From Aotearoamyces nothofagi (lineage: Eukaryota > Ascomycota > Leotiomycetes > Leotiales > Tympanidaceae): a DNA stretch of 64,000 bases. The position numbers were made by a program, and so were the translations under genes. Each line of letters begins with the position of its first letter. Position 1 is the stretch's first letter. Below, piece after piece: positions 1 through 14,498 of this stretch. The notes under the pieces were generated by a model, which was not told the origin of the DNA, searched no databases, and saw only the letters and a program-made list of their open reading frames with translations. The stretch is from assembly GCA_015345905.1 (NCBI GenBank), contig JADDTR010000009.1:372001-436000 (forward strand), given 5' to 3'.

Positions 1-1
1 T

Positions 2-3000
2 CTCTTGGGAGGTTTTAAGCCAGTCAATGTCAGAAGCTTAGCGATACCACTTAAAGAGGAATTCGATGATCTCTTTGCTGCAACTGGCATTTCTGCAACG
101 AGAAATCAGAAGTACCTCGAACAACTTGGCAGATGTGTTGCGAAAGGTCAATGGAGCAAAGCCTCGAAACTATGGCACGAAGCGCCGCGGATGTTCGACC
201 GAATATTATCTGATATTTCGAAGTTGGATACTATTAAGGCAAGAGATACATCTGCACAGCCAACAAAGAGAAGAAAGATGGAGTCAAAGCTGCAATCATT
301 GCTAGTGCTCAAGCCTCGCTGGGTAAGGTTCGCACACAACTTAGATCAATTCGATGTACAACTGTCGGGTGGATCAAAGGGATTTGCTTTCACGTTCGTT
401 GAGGGCAATATTGTGAAAGCAGCACGTAATGGCGAATGGGTACTCCTTGACGAAATCAATCTTGCATCACCAGACACTCTGGAAAGCATTGCCGATCTTC
501 TGCACAGCGGTCCAGGTAGCACACCCTCTATTTTACTCTCCGAGACTGGTGAAATTGAGCGCATTCGGGCGCATCCTGATTTCCGTATCTTCGGTGCCAT
601 GAACCCTGCCACAGATGTTGGCAAAAGAGACTTACCTATGGGTCTTCGTTCGAGGTTTACTGAGATCTATGTTGAAAGCCCTGATAGAAATCTGGACGAC
701 CTTCTCGCTGTGATCAAAGCTTATCTTAAAGGTTCAAGTAGCAACGATGATCGAGCTGCACATGATGTAGCACGCCTCTACATGAATACAAAACGTCTAG
801 CAGACGAGAAGCGCCTGGTCGATGGTGCTAATCAAATCCCCCATTTCAGTCTCCGGACTCTTACTCGGGTTCTGAGCTACGTTACAGAGATTGCACCTTC
901 ATATGGATTGCGAAGAGCTCTTTATGAAGGCTTTGCAATGGGTTTTCTCACGCTTCTTGATCGAGAATCAGAACACATGCTGATGCCACTCATAAACCAT
1001 CATCTACTGGATAGTCATGGCAACCCCCAGGCTCTGTTGGCTCAGACGCCGAGACACCCAGAAGATGGTAGGCAATATGTTCGATTCACCAACAAGAAGC
1101 GAGACCGCCAGTATTGGATGCTTCAGGGCCGTGATGCACCGCAGGAGCAGCCTCACTATATCATTACACCATTTGTTGAACGAAATCTGCTCAACCTGGT
1201 TCGTGCTACATCGACAAGGAGATTTCCAGTCTTAGTACAAGGACCTACATCATCTGGTAAAACTAGTATGATTGAGTATCTTGCAAAGTTTAGCGGCAAC
1301 AGGTTCGTCAGAATTAACAACCACGAGCACACCGACTTGCAGGAGTATTTGGGTACTTATGTTTCTGGAACTGATGGACAACTTCGATTTCAAGAGGGAC
1401 TTTTGGTGCAGGCGCTTCGCGAAGGACATTGGATTGTCTTAGATGAGCTCAATTTGGCACCGACCGACGTACTAGAAGCCTTGAATCGGCTCTTAGATGA
1501 TAATAGGGAGCTTCTAATTCCAGAAACGCAGGAAATTGTTCGGCCACATGAGAACTTCATGCTCTTTGCTACTCAGAATCCTCCTGGATTGTATGGTGGC
1601 CGAAAGACACTCTCACGTGCTTTCAGAAATCGTTTTCTTGAGCTACATTTTGATGATATACCAGAAGATGAGCTTGAGTTCATTCTTCAAAATCGAAGTC
1701 AGAAGACGGCGCCATCTGATTGTAAGAGGATTGTGACAGTCTACAAGGAGCTGTCCCGGCTACGCCAATCTAGTCGGCTCTTTGAGCAAAAAGATAGTTT
1801 TGCGACATTAAGAGACTTGTTCCGGTGGGCACTGCGGGATGCAAATAATCGAGAGCAGCTGGCTGCTAACGGTTACATGCTCCTTGGAGAACGTGTGAGA
1901 AAAACTGAAGAGAGAACAGCCGTTAAGGAGATTATTGAGAGAGTTATGAAGGTCAAGATAGATCCAGGTGTTTTATATGATGCTAGCTTATCGTCCGAGA
2001 TCCAACTCCACAATGATAGTTCGAACAGCCAAGGTGTCGTTTGGACCCAGGCTATGCGAAGACTATATGTTCTTGTCTCTCACGCACTCAGAAATAATGA
2101 GCCTGTATTGCTTGTCGGAGAAACTGGTTGTGGCAAGACTACTGTCTGTCAGATGCTCGCAGAAGCATTCGGCACGAAATTACACATTGTTAATGCCCAT
2201 CAGAACACTGAAACCGGAGATCTCATCGGTGCGCAGCGACCAGTACGAAACCGGGCAGCCGTCGTAACGCAGCTCGAGGATGATCTCATAGCCGCACTGG
2301 GAGGAGAGAATGGACATGGCCTTGAGTCCTTGCTTGCTTCCTACGGCGAACTTGATGATGCACAACTGTCAGCGATTCCCGACGAGTTACGCCAACGTAT
2401 AGATCAAGGCCAAGCAAAGGCAAAGGCTCTATTTGAATGGTCTGATGGAAGCCTTGTGCAAGCTATGAAGCAAAGCGAATATTTCCTGCTTGATGAGATC
2501 TCACTGGCCGATGATTCTGTTCTTGAGCGTCTTAACTCGGTGTTAGAGCCTCAGCGAACACTCCTGCTCGCAGAGAAGGGCGTCACAGACTCTTTCGTTG
2601 AAGCAGCTGACGGCTTTCAATTCTTCGCAACAATGAATCCCGGAGGAGATTATGGAAAGAGGGAGCTGTCTCCAGCCCTCCGCAATCGTTTCACGGAGAT
2701 CTGGGTCCCATCTCTTTCTGAACTCGAGGATGTCTTGCAGATCGTGGAATCAAAGCTCGCCAACGGCAATAAGCAGTTTGCCAAAGCCATGGTTGCATTT
2801 GCAGAGTGGTTTGGACAGACTTACCGCTCAACATCATCACAGTCTATCTCAATACGGGATGTACTTGCATGGATCACATTTATTAATCGATGCAGCTCAT
2901 CTGATGCCTTCTTTGGAGTCATCCATGGAGCCGCAATGGTCTACATTGATACATTGGGTGCCAATCCCGCTGCACTGCTTGCAATCAATCCGGAAAGTAT

Positions 3001-6000
3001 TCTCGAAGAACGAAGAAAGTGTCTGGAGCAGCTCAGCATCTTCTTAGGCCGCGATGTTGCTTCCACCTACTATCAAACTGTTGACGTCGTTAATACTGAC
3101 ACATCCCTGGCTTTTGGAGACTTCTCTATCAAGAAGTATGCTCCAGCAAGTTTAGATACTGGATTTTCATTCGAGGCTCCCACCACGAAGCTTAATGCAA
3201 TGAGAGTAGTCCGCGCGCTCCAGGTGCAGAAGCCAATTCTTATCGAAGGAAGTCCTGGAGTTGGAAAGACCACTTTGATTGCAGCGCTTGCTCGTGCTGT
3301 AGGAAAGCCTTTGACTCGGATCAACCTCTCCGAGCAGACAGATCTTATGGATTTATTTGGCTCCGATGTTCCAATCGAAGGAGCCGAGGCTGGCAATTTT
3401 GCATGGCGCGATGCTCCTTTCCTCCAGGCCATGCAAAATGGCGACTGGGTGCTCCTTGACGAAATGAACTTAGCTTCCCAGTCAGTTCTTGAAGGTCTGA
3501 ATGCATGCCTCGATCATAGAGGAGAGGTTTACATCTCAGAACTCGATCAGACCTTTAAACGCCATCCAAACTTTTCTGTCTTCGCTGCTCAAAATCCTCA
3601 CCACCAGGGCGGTGGTAGGAAGGGTCTCCCTGCCTCCTTTGTAAATAGATTTACTGTGGTTTATGCTGACGTGTTTAGAAATGTCGATTTAACGCTGATA
3701 TGCAAGCACAACTTTCCGGAAATGAACGAAACGATAATGTCTAAAGTAATAATATTTGTCTCCACTCTTGAACAAGAAGTGGTGTACCGGCGTAGATTTG
3801 GATCCCAAGGCGGGCCTTGGGAATTCAATCTTCGTGATACTCTAAGATGGCTGCAACTGCTTGCATCATCAGACCCTCTGCTAGGTGCTGGCACCCCTGC
3901 TGACTTTCTCGACCTGATCTTCCGCCAACGCTTTAGGACTGTAAAGGACCGCCAAGAGGTTAATAAGGTCTTCTCGCAAGTCTTTAGTTCTGAACTCTCA
4001 TCCCGTCACCTCTTTCACAACCTAGATTCCGATGCGTATCAGGTCGGAATGGGCTATTTACCACGACACCAATTGATACGACGGTTGCCGTTTCCTGAAA
4101 AAGGCATGGTCCCATGTTTGGCAGAATTAGAATCTGTAATGATTTGCATTCAACAAAATCTACCTTGCATTTTGGTTGGTCCATCAGGCTCCGGAAAGAG
4201 CTCTCTCATACAGCATTTAGCAGCTGCCACCGGGGCCGACCTTGTTGTGTTCCCGCTCAATTCGGATATTGATACAATGGACCTTGTTGGTGGGTTTGAG
4301 CAAGTGGACCCACAACGGGCTTCTGAGGCCTTCTTACAGAAGCTTTCAAACTTTCTCGAAACTCGTGTTCTCTCATCAATTCCAGGTCCAGTTCCCTCTG
4401 AAGCCATCGAGCTCCTGGGCCTTTGCCAAGATTCTCATGTAATCTCTGCACAATACTTTTCCAAACTAAAGCAGAGCCTTATTTCATTGCGGCAGAAGAC
4501 ATCTTTGGCAGAACTAGATGAGTTCTTACAAATTTGTCAGAACTTTGTCGATTCACCGAACAAGATTCGAAGCGCTCGTTTTGAATGGGTCGACGGTGTT
4601 TTGGTTAAAGCACTAGAAGAAGGGAAATGGCTCGTCCTTGATAATGCTAATCTCTGCAGTTCTTCCGTCTTAGATCGCCTAAATTCCCTCCTTGAGCCTA
4701 ACGGGTTCTTGAGCATCAATGAACACTGTGGACCTAATGGAGAGCCAAAGCTAGTCAAGCCCCATACCAACTTTAGACTTTTTCTTACCATGGACTCAAG
4801 ATTTGGTGAGCTGTCAAGAGCTATGAGGAATCGAGCTGTTGAGATTTACCTTGATATACCAAATAACCAGACGATTTTACCCCTGGCGAATGCCACTGTG
4901 GCAGCAAACTGCGAGTCATCGCAGCAGAGATATAGCAAAATTGTTCAAGCATTAGAGGATGCTAGCACTTCTACAGATCAATTAGATCTCATTACACATG
5001 TGTCTCTGGATCAATTATCCGGGGCTGATATAATCTTGCTACCTAGATTCGCCGAATCTATCCAAAATGGTCTAGTTGCTAAGGAAATACTGGATTTGTT
5101 ATCACCACAAATATTTCGACATTACTCCGAGGCTCTAAGATCAGGAAGCGACCAGAATTTGGGAAAAGCTATTGGTCAGATGTACGAGGTGCTCACAACA
5201 TCAATGAAGCTCCCCGAGAGTTTTAAAGACGCACAGGTTAGTGACCGCGCAGTCCCTTTTATTTACGTCCTATGTACTGATAGTATAATGAAATATGTAG
5301 ACAATTCACCCACTTTTCAACTCACCTCTAGTGCCCCTACTACAACAATCGTCCGGTACAACTCAAAGCTTCTGGCTTGGCGCTATTTTCGAACTTATGC
5401 TGGACGTGCTGGAGGGGCGTGATTCATATCAATCCGAATCATTGTCACTTCCCACTCTAAAACCTTCGCAGATGAATCGGCTTCAGCGTTCGATGGTCCG
5501 TGATCGTGTTCCTGCGGTAGCGAAAGACTCTACAGTTGGCGTGGCAGGATTTCTTGTTGATACTCTGGATGCTTTGAATACACATTTACAAGAAAACCTG
5601 TCAGGCTCCGATAATTGGAAGGTAAGAACAAATCCTACCGTCATCATTTCTTCGTACTACTTTAACACATTGCAGGTTCATAAGAAGACACTACGAGAAA
5701 TTATGCAGTACTGGAGGGAAACATATAATCTAGTGCTGAGCAGGACATTTGAAGATGCTACCTTCCAAGCACACCTCGTTATTGGTAGTGATCTACTAAC
5801 AGTGCTGGCAGAAAAGGCTACTGGCTTTAGTGCGCCTATGAAGGCTATTGATACGTTCCGTACAAGACTACTGGCGGACTTTGATTCTGGATTCAGACTT
5901 ACCACTGGTCTTAGAATGGAAGTCCTGTGGCTGCGGTTTAGACCACATCCGTTCTCGCAGAAAGAGACACTGGAGATCCTGATCGAAATGGAAGAGCTGG

Positions 6001-9000
6001 CAGCCCGATTTGACTCTTTGCGATGGAGAATCTCAATTTCCGTATCTGAGCTTGCCAACATTATGGTTGCACTGGTTAAAGCGTATCAGCTTGTGTTAGC
6101 ATCCGATGTGGATGGCCGTTCTCTCGTTAAGACACTGCGCCTGGAATTAGACAATCTCGAGGCTGGGACAGCTACAGAAGCCGCCGAAGTCTCCCCATTC
6201 CTGTCAACGCAATTTGAGGCCTTAAGACAATACAAAGCTCTAGAAGTCATGCAGCTTAGCATTTCATACGAGCAAGACCTTCCAACTGCGATGGGACCGG
6301 ACACTGTCGTTCTTGCAAGCTACCCTACGAGTTCTCTTATGCACTTGATGGCTGCAAGCAAGCACTCCCGAGGTCTTTCTGGTATTGACTACCTGTGGGG
6401 AAAAGGCGATGGATTGCACTTCATAAACGATTCATTCTCCGCAGTGCTGCTCCAAAAGTTGGCTAATACCGGCGATGTCAGTCTCAAATCTTTGAGGTTA
6501 TTAGAGGCCGAATTGCCCATTCTGGGGCAACAAGTTGTCCAAGCAAGCGGCTCATTGTGCGAGAACCAACTTTTCAGAATGAATAGTGTGCTTCTTGACT
6601 TGGCATTTCAGGTTCTCGCTGCTCATGATGAAAACGCTGCACAGGAGTTCAAGGAAGTGGCTGATCGGCTTCAAACAACCCAGATCGATGACGCTCGTAT
6701 TGCCTACAGCGACGTCCTAACTGGACTTTCCATTGCAAGTGTCAGCAAAGACGCTACCCCTCAAGAAATTGTTCGAAATCACTTCATGCCTATCGCCGTT
6801 AGTATTGCTGGTGCTAGAAACTGTCTAGAATATGAGCTCAAATATTCGGCCCTCGCATGGATTTATTTCGCAATTGGATGCATTGCCCTCTACGTCCCCG
6901 ATCGCTCATTTGATCCTGATAAGAGACAGCGGCTGCAAAGACAACGACATGACAATGTGAAACAATCTCTAGAGAGCAAGATATCCGCACTTCAACAATT
7001 CGAAAGCACTTTCACAGGCCAGAAGTCGAATCTCCGATGCAAATTACTAGAAGAGGAACTTGCAGAGTTGGGACAGCCAGCGGAATTACTCGAAGAAGTC
7101 TTCCGCCCGGAAGTATCCGAACTCGACCAATTGCAAGGAGAATTCAACAATGTCCTGAGCATCGTCTTGAGGGCAAACCCTCAACAACAGGTCCTGGAAA
7201 TATTGTCTAATGGGTCGGAGGATGCTACCCAAGCCCTGAAGCTCCTACAAAGCAACCTTGTTCAGAGCATTCGACGATTATCCGAAAGATTCCGGGCATA
7301 TGGCGATATGACAGTGCCTCTGGTTAGCATGCTTCGATGCTTACAGATTGGCCTTTCGATGGTTGGAATGGTAGCTGTAGATGAGTCAGCAAATACTGCC
7401 AACATTGTGGCTTTGAGCAAAATGACGCCATTCTTAGGTGGCAGCCCCTTTCACAATGAATCAGAAACTGCAGACCAACCGCTGGAGGTTCTAGCGAAAG
7501 TAGCTACCATTGTAACCGTGGAAGGCGTAACAACATTTGACGCCGACCGACGAAGATCTCTTTTCAATGTCTTCCACTCGTGTTTCGAGCAGTGGAGCAA
7601 GCGTCTTGAAGCTGATCGTGTGGAAGCTGAATCTAGGACTGGTCTTTATCACTTTAAAGGAAGTGCTGAAGATGAGGAGGAAGAAGATCAGGAGCAATTT
7701 AATGAGCTCTTCCCAGCGTTCGATGAAGAAGCTTCTCGCCCTGTCGGTGGAGTAATCCATCATACAGCCCGTGACACTGCAATTGCGCTTGCGAAACTCC
7801 ATGCAGAGATCTTTTTGAAGAATGGTAAGCCAAAGGAGAGTATTACGTCTCTTCTTAGGCAGATTGCAACTCGGATCGGATCTTTTTCGAAAGACAATAT
7901 GATTTTCACGGAAGGTGGAATGACCCGTACACTCCTTCCAGGAGCTTTGCTACTTCTAGATGATAAGCTCGAGGCCTTGAAATCCACATCAAGTGTAGCA
8001 GAAACGTACAATTTCTACGTAGATGCGAACCTGCCAGAAGCACGCCAGTTGGTAGAGCTGATCCATCAAATCCAGCACCGTTTCCGAGAGCTCCAGAACG
8101 TGGATGAGATTAGTCATATGCAGCCTCTTGAAGACGTCATGATCTCCTCCAGCGAGCTTCTGGAGTTGCGCCATACTGAGCCAATCGCGAAGATCATCAC
8201 TAAGGTCGAGAAAGTCCACGCTTATATGCATGAATGGCAGTTCGGTGGATGGGCTAGTCGCGCGAACTCAGCTCTTACGCTTTATGACAGACTCACACAA
8301 ACAATTGTGAGCTGGCGGCGCCTGGAATTGTCAACTTGGGCAAGACTGTTTGAGATGGAGAACCAGAAATGTGACGACGATGCGAAATCTTGGTTCTTCA
8401 TGGCATACCAGGTCGTGATTGCGGCACCACTATCAATGTCAGAATCAGAAGCGGAACTGAAGAAGTATGCACAAAAGTTGTTGCAAGATCTTGAGACTTA
8501 CTTCGCTTCGGCTATTCAAGGACAGTATGCACAACGTCTACAGATGCTCAAGCAGCTACAGAAACATCTCGAGTTGCTAGTGTTAGATGTTCCACTTCTG
8601 TCAATAATTGCCACCGCTATAACCAACTTCGTTCAGCTGTACTCGCGCTATGAGAAGCCTGTCACGGAGAACCTACGCAAAGGTCGTCAAACTCTGGAAA
8701 AAGCTATGAAGGATGTTATTCTTCTGGCAAGCTGGAAGGATACGAATATTGTAGCTCTCAAGGACAGTGCTCGCAGGTCACATCACAAACTATTTAAGCT
8801 GGTTCGTAAATATCGGGCACTTTTGGGTCAGCCAATGGATTTTGTGCTGAAGCAGGGGTTGCCGGAAGATGCAGACGCTACAGGAACTGCCTCTATTTAC
8901 TCTCCACCGAAGCCTCTTCCAACTGTTGATAGCGCTGCATTGGCATTGTGCGAGACTCACGTCCCTCGCTGGTCAGAGAAGAGCAAAAGATTTTTGAATG

Positions 9001-12000
9001 TCTCTAAAACGGTCAGTATGATGGATGATATGTCCCAGATACCAGTATCAGCAGTGGAAGGACCGGTCTATCTTGAGTCCTTCCTGGAAAATATAATAAC
9101 CACAACGGCCGAGTTACAAAAGGCAACACCATCAGTCCTCACAGATGAGAACAAATTCACAGTCAAAAATTTGAAATCAAGGAAGCGCAAGCTTTTCGCC
9201 GACACCATCAAAGAGCTACGCCAGATGGGGATCAACCATAACCTTGACACAACTGCTCTGTCGAAACAGGAGTCTCTCTCCATAATACTGGCAAACGTGG
9301 AATACTTACCATCGTCAACCGTGCGAATTTCCCAGGGTCTCGAATATTATTTCCACCTAACGTTAGATCTTATTCCTCGTGCTAGAGCGTCCACAAGACA
9401 ACACTCAGAAGACCTCAGCAGTGCAGAGGTAGCAAGAAGCTTAGGCCTTCTTGAAAGATTACTACAGGTTGTTATCAACCAGCGTAACATGCTGTCTAAG
9501 GCAGTATCGGATACGAACAGGCTAAACGAAGCTATTGACCAGGCTCAAGCTCTCTGGGCTCCTGGATCTTTGGATACTCTAAATCTAGTCCAGCCTGTGA
9601 TACGAGAGACTGCGGTAAAATGGCTCCCAAGCATTCTCCGTGTCGGAGTGGACTTGGTTAGAATTCATTGCAAACTTGGAAAGGTTGAACGGGTGTCCGT
9701 AAGAGATAATTTATTATCTCACATCGAATCTTTCGACCACCTTGCCCTGAAATTCAAAGAGCTGTCCACTATGCCGGAAGGCATCATGTCAACGGCGGAG
9801 AGAAACTTGGCAGAGAATGCCGTCCACGAAATAGAAATCCTTAAGGTCGATCTGGTGGCCATGGGTCAACAATATCCAGATTTGCGTTATATTACAGACC
9901 AACTTTATCCATGGACAAAGATGCAGTACCAACCGATTCCTCATGTTCGTGGTGATACCAATATTTCACCTCTCGACCATAAGCTTTCTAAGATCTGCGA
10001 CTCAATACTCGTTGCTATGGAGAAGCATACAAAATCGCTTGCTAATCTACCAAGCTCAACCGAAGATCCAGGATGGCTTCTAAAAGACGACTCGTGTCTC
10101 TTTGGCAATATCGCCAGCCTCCATAGCTCTGACATCGCTACGCAGATTAACGAATCATTCGAAATCCTCAGATCCATTGATCTGGAAGACGAAGACCTCA
10201 GCAAAGCAGCAGGAGCTGTCTTTGCTGTTACACTGCCTATCATCCAGCAATATTTTAATGTGCTCCAACGATCCATTCAACGCTATGCGCAGCTTCACCG
10301 TACCACTTGCAAGATGACCTATATCCTTGCAAAGACCTTTGAGCAGATTGCATCTCAAGGATTCTGCACGCCTTCTGAGAAAAGCGATGCTCAGGATGGG
10401 AAAACTGAGAAGCTCGAAGGCGGTACTGGTCTTGGAGATGGTGAGGGTGCGGAAGATATCAGTAAAGATATTCAGGATGATGAGGACCTGTCTGAGCTTG
10501 CCCAAGAACCTAATAAAGGCGATAAAGAGGAAATAGAAGACGAGAAAGATGCAGTGGACATGGCAGATGGCGACATGGAAGGTGAAATGGGAGATGCAGA
10601 AGAAAAGGGAGAAGATGAGGAGGGATCCGGCGACGAGGAGGAGGACGGGGATGAGATGGATGAAGAGACCGGGGATATCGATGATCTGGATCCAAATGCT
10701 GTCGATGAGAAGATGTGGGATGGGGACGGCGAGGAAGCAGATAAGGACCAGGAGGGAGACGAATCAAAGGGAAAGGAGAGCAAAGATGAGCAAGTTGCTG
10801 CGCAAGAGAATGACAAGAAAGGCGAAGAACAAGATGAAGGTGGAGAGGAGGAAGAAGAAGAAACTGCTGGTGCTGAGCAAAGCGAAGAAGTAAAGCAGGA
10901 GGATGAAGCTGAGAAACATGATCCTCACGCTCAGGAAGGAGAAACACTCGAATTACCGGAGGAGATGGAGCTTGATGGTAAAGATGATGGAGGAAGTATT
11001 GATGGCAGTGACGATGGGATAGATGATTTATCTGATGTGGGCGAAGATGTCAAGGAGGAAGATCAGCAGATTGATGAAAGTGATGACAAACCGGCAGAAG
11101 GCGAAGATGTCGAAGGCCAGGAAGACCAAGACATGGGCTCCGAACTTGATGTCATTGACCTTGATGAAAAGGACGAGGAGAATCAAGGGGAGGACACAGA
11201 AGAAGCTGGCGAGAAGACAGAAGATGACAAGGCTGAAGAACAACAAGAGGAGCAAGACAGTCTTCTTCGTGACCATATGGATGACGCAATAGCAGATCCA
11301 GAAAACACTGTGCCAAGTGATGCATTGGGCATAGGCGAAGACCAGGATGACAATAAAGCTGAAGACAACGAGGCGTCAACAAGTAAGGCTCAGCGAGAAG
11401 ATGGTGGAAAGGGAGGTGACTCCTCAGAACAGAGAGAAGCTGCCGCTGAGGATGGCGATAAAGGCCGACAAGCGAATGGCGAAGCGCCTCAGGACCAGAG
11501 CGATGAGACTCAAAACAGTGCCGATGCTAAACCATTTAAGAAACTCGGTGACGCTTTGGAAAAATGGCATCGGCAACAGACCAAGATACGAGAGGCACCC
11601 GAACCGCAAGACAAAGGACAGGATCAGCCAGAGGCCAAGGAAGACAATTCAGAATTTCAACATCTTCAAGATGAGGATGCTGAAGCTGATACTCAAGCGC
11701 TGGGAACAGCCACAGAAGAGCAGGCACAAGCTTTAGACGAATCCATGGCTGTTGATACGGAAAGCAAAGACATGCCCGAGACCTTCCAGCCTGATGAGGT
11801 CGAGCAAGATAACATCGATAAAGACAATGCCATGGATATTGAAGATGAAAGCGAGCCACAGGACCCAGAATCCAATGATGCATACGAGGGTCGTGCTGGT
11901 GCTATGATCAAACAAGCAAATCAAGATCGCGATCTGGAACCTGAAGCTACTCGAGCCCAAGAAGCCGTAGACCTCGAAGAAAATGTTGAGGAGGTTGATA

Positions 12001-12947
12001 GTCAACTCTCGACTACACACCTCGATGATGCAAACGCACTCACAATATCCCGTTCTGCTATAGACTCACGCCAACTGTGGACACACTTCGAATCTTTGAC
12101 CCGTGACCTGTCACTATCTCTCACCGAACAACTCCGTCTTATCCTCGCCCCGACACTCGCAACCAAAATGCGCGGCGACTTCCGCACGGGCAAGCGACTA
12201 AACATCAAGCGCATTATTCCCTATATCGCATCGCAATACAAACGTGATAAAATCTGGATGCGTCGTAGCGTGCCCTCCAAACGTAGCTATCAGATCATGC
12301 TCGCCGTCGACGATAGCAAGAGTATGGGAGAGTCCGGAAGCGGCTCACTAGCTTTTGAGACTCTCGTCATGGTCTCTAAGAGTCTTAGCATGCTTGAAGT
12401 CGGGGAGATTTGCGTTGTCGGATTCGGAGAGAATGTTCGAGTCGCTCACGATTTTGAGACTCCATTCTCCTCTGATGCAGGGCCGAAGGTGTTCCAGAAC
12501 TTCGGCTTTGAGCAGAGTCGTACGGATGTGACAAAATTGGTCAGGGAGAGCATTGAGCTCTTCCGCGCCGCACGAGCCAAGGCGTCAAGCAGCCCTGCTG
12601 ATCTGTGGCAGTTGGAACTCATCATCTCAGACGGAGTGTGCGACTCCTCTGAGCACGAACCTATTCGACGACTGCTGCGAGAGGCGATCGAAGAGCGCAT
12701 CATGATGGTATTTGTCATTGTGGATGACGTAAAGAACAAGAAGAAGGGGGAGAGCGTAATGGATCTGAAGGAGGCAAAGTTTGTAAAAGATGAAGCTACC
12801 GGAGCTTCGAATGTTAAGATCGAGAGGTATCTGGATACTTTCCCGTTCCAATACTACCTTATTGTTAGCGATGTTAAGGAGTTACCGGGTGTTTTGGCAA
12901 CGCTCCTCAGGCAATGGTTTTCCGAGGTCGCGGATTCGACGGGTTAA
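2..12947 (+). CDS. MDN1: Midasin, giant AAA+ ATPase of 60S ribosome assembly (5' truncated by window edge)
   Basis: Midasin (Rea1) is a dynein-like AAA+ machine that strips assembly factors such as Rsa4 and Ytm1 from pre-60S particles in the nucleolus and nucleoplasm. The window opens inside AAA2, just after its Walker A. Four further P-loops are visible: GPTSSGKTS near 1241, GETGCGKTT near 2117, GSPGVGKTT near 3247 and GPSGSGKSS near 4178 (AAA3 to AAA6). A long linker follows, then a very Asp/Glu-rich segment (about 10430-11990), and a C-terminal VWA domain with the MIDAS motif DDSKSMGES near 12310. I read three exons: 2-5236, 5301-5621 and 5676-12947. Intron 1 (64 nt) has a TACTGAT branch site and intron 2 is 54 nt and in frame. 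The visible part is about 4275 residues, against about 4900 for the whole yeast protein, so the N-terminus and AAA1 lie upstream. The identification is firm. Confidence 0.98.
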
Positions 12948-14498
12948 CATGTTTGAGGACATTCGCATTCGCATCGCATAGTTTAGGAGTTATTGTTAGC
13001 ATTTTATTGGCGTTTTGTAAAAAGTAGCTTAGCAATAGATATTTGTTCACATGAATTAGATAACTGAAATTCTAAAGAGATGTTGACTACATATCAGAAA
13101 TATCTTAAAATACTGAGCAAGTATAATGATAAGGCGAAGGTAGTGCAAGTGATAAATGATAAGAATATTGGTGTTTTGAAGCAAATGCTACAACTCTACC
13201 CGCTCTTGAGTACAAGTCTCTCATAGAGATTAACGAGGCCTCCCCTATCATTATCAATACAGACCCATCCACTTACACTTGCACTTGCCATCAACAGAAT
13301 TCCATATTTACACGCAGAACAATCGGAGATGACCCGAAAGTCATTAAACACTAGAATATACTTTAGAGAGATAACGGATATAACTCGGGCACCCGGATAT
13401 AATCTCGAGGACATACGAGGAAAATGTAGTCTTCACAACAAGGATCAAGGAGGGAGAGAGATTTCGATAAGAGGGACCAATCCAGGGACATCATCATCAA
13501 CCGGTATCGATACCCGCCTACGGAATCTCTGCAGCAAGTTGATTCTTTTCCTTGTCGAGCTGAACGTTGCGACCTCATCATATTCTCGTTCGGATGATAC
13601 GTGGCGACGTGCTAGATCGTGCGGTAGATAAGTATGTTGTGAGACGGGTATGTATTGTACCTGTACGTACAGTATCGACACGTCAAATAATCGCGGCTTC
13701 TTTCCGCTATGCTAAACAGTCAGGTCGTTGATCTGGATCTGGATCTAGATGATGTATAATGCGAATTGCGAAATGGCAGGTTGATGATAGCTCGTAGCAT
13801 CGGTAAATGGATTCGGCGGTATCTCATCGGTGAGGCCAAGAATTAGAACGACTTAGGAATAAGTGCTGTATAGAAAGAGAAAATGGTAGATGGATTTACT
13901 TCAAGCGGTTAGATCCTGTGCCAAGATATCCTTCATAACGTTTGTTTGATGACAGTAAGGAGTAACAGTATGCAGTACAGCAGGCTTGGACTAGGACGAG
14001 TTATAATGAGCAGTGTACCGTGCGGCAGGGAATTTGAGCTTCACGTTAGAAGTCGTAATCTACAGCAATAGTCACTTCAAGTAGAATCGGACGCCAATTC
14101 TTGTAGAGACTCAGGGCCTGCATTGGAAGTGACCGCAGTGCGACACACCGGAGGGCACTCTGAACTCTTCCTCTGCTGGCCAGCTTATCAACCCTTGCAA
14201 TAACATTTAGCTGACCAGTTTTCGTCGTTCACGTTAAGTCCAGTTCTTTGATTTCCCTGATCCCGATCGACAGCGTCATATGGACTTTTGTGCTCCTGTT
14301 GTAACTGGCCGTGTGTCTTTGATGGAGATATTCAACTAGTAGCTCATGCTGCGTCACCGATAGACCTCTGGCCCAGTGCTCGAGTCAAAAGAAATAGCTC
14401 CATTGTGTCGATATAGCATCTCATACTCTCCGAATTGTGGCTGCCTTGTCCCAATTCAAGGTTGATATCAGTTGATGTATCCACCATCGTTAACAACT

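Noticed and set aside
10472-11911. Several antisense and alternative frames rich in Ser, Arg or Leu
   Set aside because: They shadow the Asp/Glu-rich repeat-like part of midasin, which leaves other frames open by composition.
5-12947. Two separate giant genes, 5-5422 and 5331-12947
   Set aside because: Both frames are consecutive parts of midasin, and a 64-nt intron (5237-5300) with TACTGAT branch site joins them in phase.
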